From Neobacillus kokaensis (GTDB lineage Bacteria; Bacillota; Bacilli; Bacillales; Cytobacillaceae), in the NCBI RefSeq assembly GCF_014656545.1, contig NZ_BNDS01000025.1, forward strand, positions 1 through 64,000: a stretch of DNA of 64,000 nucleotides, in the 5' to 3' direction. Every line of letters begins with the position of its first letter. The stretch's first letter is position 1. Both the position numbers and the translations under genes were made by a program. The notes under the pieces were generated by a model, which saw only the letters and a program-made list of their open reading frames with translations, did not search any database and was not told where the DNA came from. Shown in pieces: positions 1 to 9,215 of the stretch.

Positions 1-118
1 AACAATTGGGGGGCAGTTCAAAATTGAAGAGGTTTTTTGTACTTCAACTGTCTAAGTGGGGTGTTAGTCACTATGTGAAAAGTGTAACATATGGTGATGC
101 AGCATGTTTTTTATTTGT

Positions 119-349
119 TTAATTGGTAATGGAATAAAGTTTGCTGGTGATTTCGGCTAATACACGTTTGCTTTCCGCATAATTACGTTCCCGCTGCTTC
201 TCAACCCTCATCCTGACCTCATGTTTTCTGCTATAGACCTCATAACCGACTCCGTGGGACATATGCATCGCCTTCTCCATATCACTTGTATAATTCAATT
301 CAATGCGATCGATAAAAAATCTCCTCCAAACAATTTTTGATAGTTCCAA
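119..349 (-). CDS. Small basic protein of unknown function
   Basis: Reading frame of up to 76 codons rich in Arg, Lys, Glu and Met, with a C-terminal half that looks helical and charged. I do not recognise the family. The longest frame begins at a TTG, but a good GGAGGAG ribosome binding site lies inside it, near the codons for Trp-Arg-Arg, so translation may start about 10-17 codons further in, at a TTG or ATT codon, giving a protein near 60 residues. It is divergent from aceB. It may be a real small Bacillus gene or a chance frame. Confidence 0.35.
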   Translation of the reverse strand: MELSKIVWRRFFIDRIELNYTSDMEKAMHMSHGVGYEVYSRKHEVRMRVEKQRERNYAESKRVLAEITSKLYSITN

Positions 350-627
350 TCATACCATCTTTGTATTTATTTCCTCAAAGTGGAAAATTGCAGTTCTGGT
401 CGTCTCAGATGCTCTATATTGGCGTCTCGTGGTTATATCTTGAAGATCCTTACAATACCTGCAGAATGCTGGAAATCCGGGCATGTTTTAGATTTATTTT
501 GCTTATGGAGGGAGTATTTACCCATTTTTATAAAAATTTTCAGAAAAGTGGTTCCATTTTCTAAAATGTTGTTATATAATACAAATCGAGGACAGTTACT
601 GTATTATAACAAAGAGGTGAGTAGTTC
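350..627. promoter_or_regulatory. aceB upstream region with inverted repeat
   Basis: No gene is seen here. Just before aceB, positions 572-609 hold an imperfect inverted repeat (GTTATATAATAC and GTATTATAAC, about 17 bases apart) that overlaps the likely promoter and ends about 18 bases before the aceB start. Its placement suggests an operator or a leader hairpin controlling the glyoxylate genes. The regulator is not identifiable from the window, and I found no convincing CcpA cre site. Confidence 0.35.
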
Positions 628-2220
628 ATGACGACGCAGACACAGGGGATTGAAGTGACTGGGCCTTTGAATGCCCTATATGACGAGGTTTTAACGCCTC
701 AAGCGCTAAAATTTATCGAAGAATTAGAACGTAATTTTGGCAGCCGAAGAGTGGAACTGTTACAGTCCAGACAAAAACGGCAGGAGGAAATTAACAATGG
801 CAAACTCCCTGATTTCCTGCCTGAAACAAAACATATCCGTAATGGAGACTGGACGATTGCATCGCTGCCGCGAGATCTTCAGGACCGCCGCGTGGAAATT
901 ACCGGGCCTACCGATCGGAAAATGGTGATTAACGCCCTGAATTCTGGTGCGAAATTATTCATGGCTGATTTTGAAGATGCCACTTCTCCGACATGGGAAA
1001 ATGTTGTCGAGGGACAAGTCAACTTAAGAGATGCAGTAAAACGGACAATTTCCTTTGAAAACCCAAATGGTAAAAGGTACGAATTAAACGAACAAACTGC
1101 CGTACTGATTGTAAGGCCTCGCGGGCTTCATCTAGAAGAAAAGCATGTGCTTGTAGACGGAAAACCTATTTCAGGAAGCTTTCTCGACTTTGGACTTTAT
1201 TTTTTCCATAATGCAAAAGAGTTATTAGCAAGAGGGTCAGGTCCTTACTTCTATCTGCCAAAGCTTGAAAGCCACTTAGAAGCACGGCTCTGGAATGATG
1301 TGTTTGTATACGCTCAAGAAAAACTTGGCATCCCGCAAGGAACCATTAAGGCGACCGTGCTAATTGAAACGATTATGGCGGCATTTGAAATGGATGAAAT
1401 TTTGTATGAATTAAAGGAACATTCAGCTGGTCTAAACTGCGGCCGCTGGGATTACATTTTCAGTTATTTGAAAAAGTTCCGTAACCAAGAGAATGTGATT
1501 CTTCCCGACCGTTCACAGGTAACAATGACCGCACCATTTATGCGTTCATATTCACTGCTGACGATTCAAACTTGCCACCGTCGCAAGGCACCAGCGATGG
1601 GAGGTATGGCAGCGCAAATTCCAGTGAAAAATAACCCGCAGGCAAATGAAGAAGCGTTTGGAAAAGTACGTACTGATAAAGAGCGCGAGGCACGTGACGG
1701 TCATGACGGGACATGGGTTGCCCATCCAGGGCTAGTTCCGGTTGCAATGGAAGTGTTCGAGCGCGAAATGCCGACGCCAAACCAAATTCATACGGCAAAG
1801 CAACAGAAAATCACGATTACCGCCCAAGACCTGCTTGAGGTACCAAATGGCACGATTACCGAAGAAGGTGTTCGCACTAACATCAATGTCGGAATTCAAT
1901 ATGTGGCTTCATGGCTATCTGGCAGAGGAGCGGCGCCAATCTACAATTTGATGGAGGATGCCGCAACAGCTGAAATTTCCCGAGCACAGCTTTGGCAGTG
2001 GATTCGTCATCCAAAAGGCGTTTTAACTGACGGGCGAAAAGTGACGGTAGAAATGTACCAGCAGCTGAAGCTTGAGGAATTAGAAAAAATCAAACAAGAA
2101 ATCGGTGAATCAGCTTATGCCGGCGGACGGTTTGACGAAGCAGTGCAGTTATTTGATGACCTTATTTTAAATGATGAGTTTGTTGATTTCTTAACATTAC
2201 CTGGGTATAAGCTATTATAA
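628..2220 (+). CDS. aceB: Malate synthase A
   Basis: Condenses glyoxylate with acetyl-CoA to malate, the second step of the glyoxylate shunt, in the cytoplasm. At 530 residues it has the normal length of the A isoform. The TIM-barrel core is recognisable, with [14 protein letters not shown] near residue 210, [13 protein letters not shown] near 271 and the [13 protein letters not shown] block near 357, all typical of the family. The ATG follows a GAGGTGA ribosome binding site. aceA follows after 46 bases with no terminator between them, so the two are probably one operon allowing growth on acetate or fatty acids. Confidence 0.97.
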   Translation: MTTQTQGIEVTGPLNALYDEVLTPQALKFIEELERNFGSRRVELLQSRQKRQEEINNGKLPDFLPETKHIRNGDWTIASLPRDLQDRRVEITGPTDRKMVINALNSGAKLFMADFEDATSPTWENVVEGQVNLRDAVKRTISFENPNGKRYELNEQTAVLIVRPRGLHLEEKHVLVDGKPISGSFLDFGLYFFHNAKELLARGSGPYFYLPKLESHLEARLWNDVFVYAQEKLGIPQGTIKATVLIETIMAAFEMDEILYELKEHSAGLNCGRWDYIFSYLKKFRNQENVILPDRSQVTMTAPFMRSYSLLTIQTCHRRKAPAMGGMAAQIPVKNNPQANEEAFGKVRTDKEREARDGHDGTWVAHPGLVPVAMEVFEREMPTPNQIHTAKQQKITITAQDLLEVPNGTITEEGVRTNINVGIQYVASWLSGRGAAPIYNLMEDAATAEISRAQLWQWIRHPKGVLTDGRKVTVEMYQQLKLEELEKIKQEIGESAYAGGRFDEAVQLFDDLILNDEFVDFLTLPGYKLL

Positions 2221-2266
2221 AAATTTTTATATAAAAAAATTAATAGATTAATAGGAGGAATGGAAA

Positions 2267-3550
2267 ATGACTGATTCAAGAATTACTCAATTACAAGAAA
2301 GCTGGGAAATGGATGCACGCTGGAAGGGGATTACAAGAGCATATACTGCAGAGGATGTAATTAAGCTTCGCGGTTCTATCGATATTGAACATACTTTGGC
2401 TAAAAAAGGTGCCGAAAAACTTTGGAAGTTAATTAACGAAGAAGATTATATTAATGCACTAGGTGCTTTGACTGGTAACCAAGCGGTTCAGCAGGTAAAA
2501 GCAGGCTTGAAGGCTATCTACTTAAGCGGCTGGCAAGTAGCAGCAGACGCTAACCTTTCCGGAAATATGTACCCGGACCAAAGCTTGTACCCTGCAAACA
2601 GTGTGCCATCTGTAGTTAAAAGAATTAACCAAGCACTTCAGCGTGCTGACCAAATCACTCATTCTGAAGGTGATAACTCTATCGATTGGTTTGCACCAAT
2701 TGTAGCTGATGCTGAAGCTGGATTTGGCGGTCAATTAAACTGCTTCGAATTAATGAAAGGCATGATTGAAGCAGGTGCTGCCGGCGTCCACTTTGAAGAT
2801 CAGCTTTCTTCAGAGAAAAAATGCGGCCACTTAGGCGGAAAGGTGCTTCTTCCAACTCAAACAGCGGTTCGTAACCTAATTGCAGCTCGTCTTGCAGCAG
2901 ACGTAATGGGTGTTCCGACAGTATTGGTTGCTCGTACAGATGCTAACGCTGCTGATTTAATTACAAGTGATATCGATATGAACGATGCACCATTTATTAC
3001 TGGCGAGCGTACACCGGAAGGCTTTTATCGCACGAAGGCAGGCCTTGATCAAGCGATTGCCCGCGGCTTAGCTTACGCACCATATGCTGACTTGATTTGG
3101 TGTGAAACTTCTGAGCCAAGCATCGAAGAAGCAAGACGCTTTGCTGAAGCGATTCATGAACAATTCCCTGGCAAGCTGCTTGCTTACAACTGCTCACCTT
3201 CTTTCAACTGGAAGGCAAAGCTTGATGAGGAAACAATTGCGAAGTTCCAAAAAGAGCTTGGAAAGATGGGCTATAAGTTCCAATTCGTTACCCTTGCTGG
3301 TTTCCACGCGCTTAACCATAGCATGTTCGAGCTTGCTCGCGGCTATAAAGACCAAGGCATGGCAGCTTACTCTAAGTTACAGCAGGCTGAGTTTGCCAGC
3401 GAAGTTCACGGCTATACTGCAACTCGCCATCAGCGTGAGGTTGGTACAGGTTACTTCGACCAAGTTTCTATGGTTATCACTGGCGGTACATCTTCTACAA
3501 CTGCACTTAAAGGCTCTACTGAAGAAGAGCAATTTACAAGTGCAAAATAA
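2267..3550 (+). CDS. aceA: Isocitrate lyase
   Basis: Cleaves isocitrate to glyoxylate and succinate, the first step of the glyoxylate shunt. It has 427 residues, the usual bacterial length. The catalytic signature KKCGHLGGK lies near residue 185, with the active-site cysteine inside it. [11 protein letters not shown] near residue 306 and the metal-binding DAEAGFGG near residue 150 are also intact. The AGGAGGAA ribosome binding site is strong. It is second in the aceBA operon and ends at a strong terminator. Codon use appears more optimised than in aceB, suggesting high expression. Confidence 0.98.
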   Translation: MTDSRITQLQESWEMDARWKGITRAYTAEDVIKLRGSIDIEHTLAKKGAEKLWKLINEEDYINALGALTGNQAVQQVKAGLKAIYLSGWQVAADANLSGNMYPDQSLYPANSVPSVVKRINQALQRADQITHSEGDNSIDWFAPIVADAEAGFGGQLNCFELMKGMIEAGAAGVHFEDQLSSEKKCGHLGGKVLLPTQTAVRNLIAARLAADVMGVPTVLVARTDANAADLITSDIDMNDAPFITGERTPEGFYRTKAGLDQAIARGLAYAPYADLIWCETSEPSIEEARRFAEAIHEQFPGKLLAYNCSPSFNWKAKLDEETIAKFQKELGKMGYKFQFVTLAGFHALNHSMFELARGYKDQGMAAYSKLQQAEFASEVHGYTATRHQREVGTGYFDQVSMVITGGTSSTTALKGSTEEEQFTSAK

Positions 3551-3560
3551 TAATCGAATG

Positions 3561-3604
3561 AAGGATCCTTTTCTCCTGAGTGGAGGAAAGGGTCTTTTTT
3601 TGTT
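3561..3604 (+). terminator. Rho-independent terminator of aceBA
   Basis: A hairpin with arms of about 13 bases (GATCCTTTTCTCC and GGAGGAAAGGGTC) and a four-base loop is followed by a run of seven T, 10 bases after the aceA stop. Confidence 0.85.
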
Positions 3605-3685
3605 TACAAAATTCCCTTAAGTCACTATTTTGAAATAATTTAGTAGATTTGGTTGATCCTCTATATTCTATGAAAAAACTAACAA

Positions 3686-3714
3686 TTGACAACTTTCGAC
3701 ATTTACAATACTAT
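3686..3714 (+). promoter_or_regulatory. Sigma-A type promoter of the peptide transporter gene
   Basis: TTGACA at 3686-3691 and TACTAT at 3709-3714 are separated by 17 bases, directly upstream of the transporter start at 3743. The -35 is a perfect consensus and the -10 is moderate. Confidence 0.55.
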
Positions 3715-3742
3715 TTTAATATAGAATTGGAGGCTTAATAGT

Positions 3743-5278
3743 ATGTCAACATTAAGAAAACAGAAAATTGAAGAAAGTATTCCAGTAGAAACCTCTAATA
3801 GACAGAAAATTGTGGCTAGTGTTCCTCAAAAAGGATTTTTTGGCCATCCTAAAGGATTATTTACATTATTTTTTACAGAGTTCTGGGAGAGATTTTCGTA
3901 CTATGGAATGAAAGCAATCCTTGTTTACTATATGTATTATTCCGTTTCAAAAGGCGGATTAGGCATTGACCAACAGACTGCCCTCGCAATTGCTTCCGTA
4001 TATGGAGCATTGATCTATATGTCGGGTATCATCGGCGGATGGGTGTCTGATAGACTTATAGGACCTTCCAAGTCATTGTTTTACGGTGGTGTCATCATCA
4101 TGTTCGGTCATATCGCCTTAGCCATTCCGGGCAGTATGACGATGTTCTTTGTTTCAATGATTTTGATTATCCTTGGTACTGGATTATTAAAACCAAATAT
4201 TTCAACGGTTTTAGGGGAAATGTACGATATTAACGATGCCCGCCGCGATGCAGGTTTCACTATTTTTTACATGAGTGTAAACCTAGGTGCCTTTATCGCT
4301 CCATTCATTGTTGGTACTGTTGGCATGAAATACAATTTCCACTTAGGCTTTGGTATTGCAGCAATCGGTATGTTCTTAGCATTAGTAACCTATGTTATTA
4401 CCAGAAAGAAGAATCTTGGTCTTGCTGGTACATTTGTTCATAATCCTTTATCTCAACAGGAAAAGAAAACTACATTTATAAAGTTCGGATTAGCTGCAGT
4501 TGTACTTGCTGTTATTGCAACGATTGCTATTATGACTGGATTTTTAACAATTGATCGATTTATTGCCCTTGTTGGAATCCTTGGTTTTGTTATTCCAACG
4601 TTCTATTTCATTTACATGTATCGCAGTCCCAAAACAACAAAGGAAGAACGTTCGCACTTAATCGCGTTTATTCCGTTATTTATAGCATCTGTTATGTTCT
4701 GGTCAATCCAAGAACAGGGTTCAACGATTCTGGCAGCATTTGCCGATAAACGGACACAGCTTGATTTTGCTGGAATTCATATTAATCCATCTTGGTTCCA
4801 ATCATTGAATCCATTGTTTATCGTTGTGTTTGCGCCAATCATTGGTTCGCTTTGGGTAAAACTAGGGAAAAAAGCACCGACTATTCCTGTGAAATTTGGC
4901 TTCGGTCTCTTGTTTGCCGGTTTATCATTTGTCATCATTTTAGTGCCAGCTTTAATGGGCGGTACTGGTGCGCTGGTAAATCCGTTATGGCTTGTACTTA
5001 GCTACTTTGTTGTCGTTCTAGGTGAATTATGTTTATCTCCGGTAGGTTTGTCTGCTACAACGAAACTTGCCCCGGCTGCTTTCTCAGCCCAAATGATGAG
5101 TATGTGGCTGCTATCAAACGCTGCCGCCCAGGCACTTAACGCCCAAATTGTTAAATTCTATACACCAGCAACGGAAATGACTTACTTTGGTGTTATTGGT
5201 GCAGCGGCAATTGGTCTTTCGGTTATTTTGTTTGCACTATCACCAAAGATTCAAACCTTTATGAAGGATATTCGATGA
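3743..5278 (+). CDS. dtpT: POT/PTR-family di-/tripeptide:proton symporter
   Basis: Inner-membrane major-facilitator transporter that imports di- and tripeptides with protons. It has 511 residues with about 12-14 hydrophobic segments. The N-terminal signature FTEFWERFSYYGMKAIL near residues 43-59 contains the ExxER...YYG motif that couples proton and peptide binding in this family, and a second family stretch (FYMSVNLGAFIAP) lies near residue 175. It has its own promoter and terminator, so it is a single-gene unit. The symbol follows the Lactococcus and Bacillus naming for this family. Confidence 0.88.
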   Translation: MSTLRKQKIEESIPVETSNRQKIVASVPQKGFFGHPKGLFTLFFTEFWERFSYYGMKAILVYYMYYSVSKGGLGIDQQTALAIASVYGALIYMSGIIGGWVSDRLIGPSKSLFYGGVIIMFGHIALAIPGSMTMFFVSMILIILGTGLLKPNISTVLGEMYDINDARRDAGFTIFYMSVNLGAFIAPFIVGTVGMKYNFHLGFGIAAIGMFLALVTYVITRKKNLGLAGTFVHNPLSQQEKKTTFIKFGLAAVVLAVIATIAIMTGFLTIDRFIALVGILGFVIPTFYFIYMYRSPKTTKEERSHLIAFIPLFIASVMFWSIQEQGSTILAAFADKRTQLDFAGIHINPSWFQSLNPLFIVVFAPIIGSLWVKLGKKAPTIPVKFGFGLLFAGLSFVIILVPALMGGTGALVNPLWLVLSYFVVVLGELCLSPVGLSATTKLAPAAFSAQMMSMWLLSNAAAQALNAQIVKFYTPATEMTYFGVIGAAAIGLSVILFALSPKIQTFMKDIR

Positions 5279-5283
5279 TTTTC

Positions 5284-5318
5284 AAAACTGTGGGGAATGC
5301 TCCCCGCAGTTTTTTTCT
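5284..5318 (+). terminator. Terminator of the peptide transporter gene
   Basis: Inverted repeat AACTGTGGGGA / TCCCCGCAGTT with a short loop followed by seven T. Confidence 0.85.
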
Positions 5319-5385
5319 TATTTTTGGAATGGAACGTATTTTAGGGTATTATCATACATAATAATAGCCTTAATGATGGAGTTGA

Positions 5386-5817
5386 TTGAGCTTGAAAAAG
5401 CCTAGCGTTGATGAGGTGCTGCAGCAAGGAATTCATGGAGCTTTGGAAACGAAACCCGATGAGCGCCGGAAATATTTAGGAACATTAAGGGAACGAATTG
5501 TGGTGGCCTTAAAGAAAGAGCAGGTAGCGGAAGAAACAGTATATCCGCAGGTTGAAAAATTAATGAAGGAATACCCTAAGGCGCATCTTTTCTTAAACGG
5601 AGATTTACAATACGAGCAATTATCCAAGTATGTAAAAAAAGCTGTAATGCATAAGATTGGGCATACGATTGTTACGAATAAGGAGGCTGACACAGACATT
5701 GGCTTGGTGCTGGCAATGGATTATGCCATTGAAAAGGATGAGATTTTTATTTCTAAAAAGGCACCGGAAATTCCCGCTGCTAAGAAAGGTTTTTTTGCAA
5801 AGCTTTTTAAAAGGTAG
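5386..5817 (+). CDS. yueI: YueI family protein (DUF1694)
   Basis: Cytoplasmic protein of 143 residues and unknown biochemical role, matching YueI of B. subtilis. It has the family N-terminus (LQQGIHGALETKPDERRKYLG), the following LRERIVVAL segment and a central LNGDLQYEQLSKY stretch, with a short basic Lys/Phe-rich tail. The likely start is TTG at 5386, about six bases after a GGAG ribosome binding site; a second TTG six bases on is possible. A terminator-like hairpin follows at 5824-5861 (AAAAGTGC / GCGCTTTT). The large 52-bp repeat array begins 69 bases after the stop. Confidence 0.8.
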   Translation: MSLKKPSVDEVLQQGIHGALETKPDERRKYLGTLRERIVVALKKEQVAEETVYPQVEKLMKEYPKAHLFLNGDLQYEQLSKYVKKAVMHKIGHTIVTNKEADTDIGLVLAMDYAIEKDEIFISKKAPEIPAAKKGFFAKLFKR

Positions 5818-5886
5818 GTTGATGAAAAAGTGCTTGATTACAGCTGTGGTCAGGCGCTTTTTTAATTTGAAAATTGTAAGGAGATT

Positions 5887-6656
5887 GGCGACCGAGAAGA
5901 AAGAATAAGAGCCGTCCCGGTCGCCAATAAGGGTTATAGGCGACCGAAGAGAGAGCAAAAAGGTGTGCCCGGTCGCCAATACGGGTTATAGGCGACCGAG
6001 GGGAGAGAAAAAAAGCGTGCCCGGTCGCCAATAAGGCCAATAGGCGACCGAAGAGAGCAAAAAAGAGCCGTCCCGGTCGCCAATACGGGTTATAGGCGAC
6101 CGAAGAGAGAGAAAAAAGGCGTGCGCGGTCGCCAATAAGGCCAATAAGCGACCGAAGAGAGCAAAAAAGAGCCGTCCGGGTCGCCAATACGGGTTATAGG
6201 CGACCGAAGGGAGAGCAAAAAGGTGTGCCCGGTCGCCAATACGGGTTATAGGCGACCGAAGGGAGAGCAAAAAAGCGTGCGCGGTCGCCAATACGGGTTA
6301 TAGGCGACCGAAGAGAGAGCAAAAAAGCGTGCCCAGTCGCCAATAAGGCCAATAAGCGACCGAAGAGAGCAAAAAAGAGCCGTCCCGGTCGCCAATACGG
6401 TTTATAGGCTACCGAAGAGAGAGAAAAAAGGCGTGCGCGGTCGCCAATACGGGTTATAAGCGACCGAAGGGAGAGCAAAAAGGTGTGCTCGGTCGCCAAT
6501 CCGGGTTATAGGCGACCGAAGAGAGAGCAAAAAGGTGCGCCAGGTCGCCAATACGGTTTATAGGCTATCGAAGGGAGAGAAAAAAAGCGTGAGCGGTCGC
6601 CAATACGGGTTATAGGCGACCGAAGAGAGAGCAAAAAGGTGTGTCCGGTCGCCAAT
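5887..6656. repeat. Fifteen-unit 52-bp hairpin tandem repeat array
   Basis: Fourteen complete units and one final partial unit repeat with an exact 52-bp period (unit 1 starts at 5887, unit 15 at 6615; 728 = 14 x 52). Each unit carries an inverted repeat, GGCGACCG and CGGTCGCC, separated by 23 purine-rich bases, then a 13-base linker such as AATACGGGTTATA. Units ending AAGGCCAATA (3, 5 and 9) are always followed by a unit with AGAGCCGTCC in its loop (4, 6 and 10), so blocks of two or more units were duplicated. Since 52 is not a multiple of three, long reading frames on the minus strand cycle through all three frames and I reject them as genes. There are no variable spacers, so it is not a CRISPR array. 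Confidence 0.95.
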
Positions 6657-6676
6657 CACGCCCATTAACCAATTTT

Positions 6677-7336
6677 TCAAAATGATTTACTATTATTCTT
6701 CTTGTTTTCCCCATTCACCGGCACACTATCTACTAGCAATTGCATATTTTGGAGCACCTTCGTACTGTAGGTAAAATCACCATAGCAGTAGGGGTAACGG
6801 AAATTAGTTTTATCGCCGTTACAATTATAAAGATCAGGTTTCTTTTTTACTTGTATCTGAGAAAATTGTTTCGCAAGCTCTTCACTGTGTTTACCGCCGC
6901 GCTTTGCAACAAAGGTGATATAGCCGCTGCCCATGTTATAGGCTTGGATAATCGTGGGGAAGTCCACCTTTTGCTGATTTCCGTAAGTAAGAACCCGCTG
7001 GAAATGCTTCACTCCTGCTTGAATACTCTGCTTTGGATCCTTAATCGTATTCGGTGCCAAGCCTGCGGATTCGGAGGCCTGCATGGGATCTCCGCCTTGA
7101 CCGTGGCTTTCCTGCTGCATTAACGCTAGTAAAATATCGGTGTATTTTTCAAGCTGATATTTTGCCAATTCGCTTTGGAGCTGCGGACGATATTGTTTCA
7201 CAGAGAAAAATGGATCTACTTGCTCCAGCGGCTCTTGTGTTTTATTTTGAAAATGATTTTGAACCGCGGCTAATATGCAAAAAAGCACAAACAAGCCGAA
7301 AAACGTTTTGAATTTCTTCCGTCTTCGTTTTTTCAT
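6677..7336 (-). CDS. Membrane-anchored lysozyme-like cell wall hydrolase
   Basis: Predicted peptidoglycan hydrolase of 219 residues. A strongly basic N-terminus (MKKRRRKKFK) is followed by one hydrophobic helix (residues about 12-25), then an extracytoplasmic domain resembling the lysozyme-like fold of CwlT (Pfam Lysozyme_like). The probable catalytic Glu sits in LMQQESHGQGGDPMQASES near residues 72-90, and QAYNMGSGYI near residue 130 is the second conserved segment. It would cut glycan strands outside the membrane during wall turnover. It is convergent with yueI, with the 52-bp array between them. The downstream OsmC gene is on the same strand, 15 bases away. Confidence 0.8.
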   Translation of the reverse strand: MKKRRRKKFKTFFGLFVLFCILAAVQNHFQNKTQEPLEQVDPFFSVKQYRPQLQSELAKYQLEKYTDILLALMQQESHGQGGDPMQASESAGLAPNTIKDPKQSIQAGVKHFQRVLTYGNQQKVDFPTIIQAYNMGSGYITFVAKRGGKHSEELAKQFSQIQVKKKPDLYNCNGDKTNFRYPYCYGDFTYSTKVLQNMQLLVDSVPVNGENKKNNSKSF

Positions 7337-7351
7337 GATGACTCTCCTAAA

Positions 7352-7804
7352 CTAGCTATGCCCTGCCGCTACCGTTGCCCGCAGTTCTATTTCTACGTTA
7401 CCCTGAATCGCTCTGCTGATCATGCAGGAGGTTTCGGCTTTTTTGGCAAGGCGAAGTGCAAGCTGAATCTCTCTTTCCGTGGCATCAGACTTTAAGATAA
7501 TATATGGACGGTGGATAATTTTTTTATAGGTAAAAACACCATTGGTTACATCTACAACAGCATCTGATTCCATTGTTAAGCTTTCTTTTTCGAGACCGCT
7601 GCGCTGCATCATGGCGGCAAGCGTGATGATATAACAGGTAGCTGCCGCCCCAAGCAGCATCTCATCCGGATTGGTGCCGACCCCAGGGCCATCCATTTCC
7701 GGAGGGATAGAGATTTTTGTTTTTAGATTTCCGGCCTCAATTTCCCCAACATCATTCCGGAGTCCCGGCCAATTTGCTTTTAAATGAAAAATATGTTCAG
7801 CCAT
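7352..7804 (-). CDS. OsmC family protein
   Basis: Small cytoplasmic protein (150 residues from ATG 7804) of the OsmC/Ohr superfamily, which reduces organic or fatty-acid peroxides through paired cysteines. The first family cysteine is in GAAATCYIITL and the second in AETSCMISRAI, spaced as expected. TNPDEMLLGAAATC is typical of the YhfA/SACOL1771-type subgroup. I chose the ATG preceded by a perfect AAAGGAGG site six bases upstream; an in-frame start six codons earlier lacks a site. It lies upstream of, and probably in an operon with, the lysozyme-like gene. Confidence 0.85.
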   Translation of the reverse strand: MAEHIFHLKANWPGLRNDVGEIEAGNLKTKISIPPEMDGPGVGTNPDEMLLGAAATCYIITLAAMMQRSGLEKESLTMESDAVVDVTNGVFTYKKIIHRPYIILKSDATEREIQLALRLAKKAETSCMISRAIQGNVEIELRATVAAGHS

Positions 7805-7888
7805 CTTAATCCTCCTTTGCATTTTTATCTATATTTTGGAAAATATGGTATAGTTAGATTGGTAGATTTAAATTGGAGTAGTGAATTG

Positions 7889-8389
7889 ATGAAAATTTTA
7901 ATAAAAACCGTACTAACCATTGTTCTTTTCTTGTATTTAGCCATTCTTACGAAACTAGTATTATTCAAATATGTACAGGTTTCGGAGATTATTCAGTCCT
8001 TTACATTTATAAATAATGAACACTTTTTGCGTGCGCATAATTTTATCCCTTTTAAAACCATTTATTATTATCTATTTCTAGCGGATATCAATTTAATTAT
8101 TCGCATTGAGAACATAGTCGGGAATGTCATCGGCTTTGCCCCGTTCGGATTTATTTTACCATTGTTAGCGAACAGGTTCCAAAAACTAAAGGTTGTCATA
8201 CTAGCCACATTTTTCCTAAGTTTAACATATGAACTGATGCAGCTGATTTTTACTTTTGGCAGCTTTGATGTGGATGACTTGATTTTGAATACAATCGGCG
8301 GAGTTATAGGGTTTATTCCGATAAAGATTTTTCTAAAATTGGTTGGTTCTAGAAGGAAAAGAGGAGGCAAGGTAAATGAAGTTTTTTAA
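7889..8389 (+). CDS. VanZ-like family membrane protein
   Basis: Integral membrane protein of 166 residues with four or five hydrophobic segments. The VanZ-like pattern is visible: HNFIPFKTI near the first loop, IENIVGNVIGFAPFGFILP in the middle and ELMQLIFTFGSFDVDDLILNTIGG near the end. VanZ itself gives low-level teicoplanin resistance; most Bacillus homologues have no defined role. The ATG at 7889 fits better than the upstream frame opening because a GGAG site precedes it. Its 3' end overlaps the cupin gene by 14 bases, implying translational coupling. Confidence 0.8.
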   Translation: MKILIKTVLTIVLFLYLAILTKLVLFKYVQVSEIIQSFTFINNEHFLRAHNFIPFKTIYYYLFLADINLIIRIENIVGNVIGFAPFGFILPLLANRFQKLKVVILATFFLSLTYELMQLIFTFGSFDVDDLILNTIGGVIGFIPIKIFLKLVGSRRKRGGKVNEVF

Positions 8390-8735
8390 TTTCAATCGTG
8401 AAGTAAGAAGAGAGATTTCGGCATTTAATAGTTTAAATGTTGGAATCACGCCAATTGTTAAAAATGAAGCCCCCTCATCGGTCGGCTGCATGTATTTGGA
8501 TGAGGAAAGTGTTGTAGGAATGCATCCGGCTACTGTCCCGCAGCTATTTCTAGCAATAGAGGGTGAAGGATGGGTGCGGGTGGAAGGCGGCGAAAAAATA
8601 AAGGTTTCCAAAGGAACTGCCGTCTTCTGGGAAGCTGGTGAGCAGCATGAATCAGGAAGTGAAACTGGAATGACCGCTATTATTATTGAAAGTCCGAGCC
8701 TGAATCCGGAGCAGTTTTTAAAAAGTAATAACTAG
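8376..8735 (+). CDS. Cupin-fold small-molecule binding protein
   Basis: Single-domain cupin of 119 residues with the two cupin motifs. GMHPATVPQLFLAIEGEGWVRVEGG gives the first strand pair, and KGTAVFWEAGEQHESGSETGMTAIIIE gives the second with a conserved histidine. The first motif has only one clear histidine, so metal binding may be incomplete. The substrate is unknown. It overlaps the end of the vanZ-like gene and is followed by a terminator, so the pair is one unit. Confidence 0.72.
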   Translation: MKFFNFNREVRREISAFNSLNVGITPIVKNEAPSSVGCMYLDEESVVGMHPATVPQLFLAIEGEGWVRVEGGEKIKVSKGTAVFWEAGEQHESGSETGMTAIIIESPSLNPEQFLKSNN

Positions 8736-8768
8736 AAAAGGACTTGGAATTCCAAGTCTTTTCTAATT
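8734..8768 (+). terminator. Terminator of the vanZ-like/cupin unit
   Basis: Almost perfect palindrome AGAAAAGGACTTGGAATT followed by its complement and T-rich sequence, at the cupin stop codon. Confidence 0.75.
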
Positions 8769-8910
8769 TCAGAAGCGTTTTTTTACAAACAAATCCAGAA
8801 AAAACTTAAAACCCAACCAACTTGTCCATACTTTAAGAAGAATCATTGCGGTAAAGCGAAAAAGTTTGGTATTATCAAGAGTATATAAAAAGGAATCGGA
8901 GGTTACCGAT

Positions 8911-9204
8911 ATGTCACGAATTTCAACGGAGCAGGTAAAGCATGTAGCTAATTTGGCAAGGCTTGCGATTACGGAGGAAGAGGCGGAAAAGTTTACAAAG
9001 CAGCTCGATTCCATCATCGCCTTTGCGGAACAGTTAAATGAACTGGATACCGAAAATGTTCAACCTACATACCATGTGCTCGATATGAAAAATGTCCTGC
9101 GTGAGGATATTCCAAAGCCGGGATTGCCGCAGGAAGAAGTTTTGAAAAATGCGCCTGAACATAAGAACGGGCAATTTAAAGTGCCGTCGATTTTAGCTGA
9201 GTAG
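8911..9204 (+). CDS. gatC: Asp-tRNA(Asn)/Glu-tRNA(Gln) amidotransferase subunit C
   Basis: Subunit C (97 residues) of the GatCAB complex that amidates Glu-tRNA(Gln) and Asp-tRNA(Asn) in Bacillus, which lacks glutaminyl-tRNA synthetase. The family pattern [14 protein letters not shown] near the N-terminus and the [14 protein letters not shown] segment are clear. ATG 8911 follows a CGGAGG site; an upstream in-frame extension has no site. gatA follows after 11 bases and gatB after another 13, forming one operon. Confidence 0.95.
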   Translation: MSRISTEQVKHVANLARLAITEEEAEKFTKQLDSIIAFAEQLNELDTENVQPTYHVLDMKNVLREDIPKPGLPQEEVLKNAPEHKNGQFKVPSILAE

Positions 9205-9215
9205 GAGGAAATATT

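Noticed and set aside
3102-3620. A 172-codon plus-strand frame overlapping aceA
   Set aside because: Alternative frame of a well conserved gene with no start signal.
5807-6499. Three overlapping minus-strand frames of about 100-126 residues rich in the motif RSPITRIGDRA
   Set aside because: They arise because the 52-bp unit lacks stops on the minus strand and cycles through frames every three units. There is no ribosome binding site and the pattern exists in every frame.
5887-6656. CRISPR array
   Set aside because: Units are nearly identical throughout with no variable spacers, and no cas genes are nearby.
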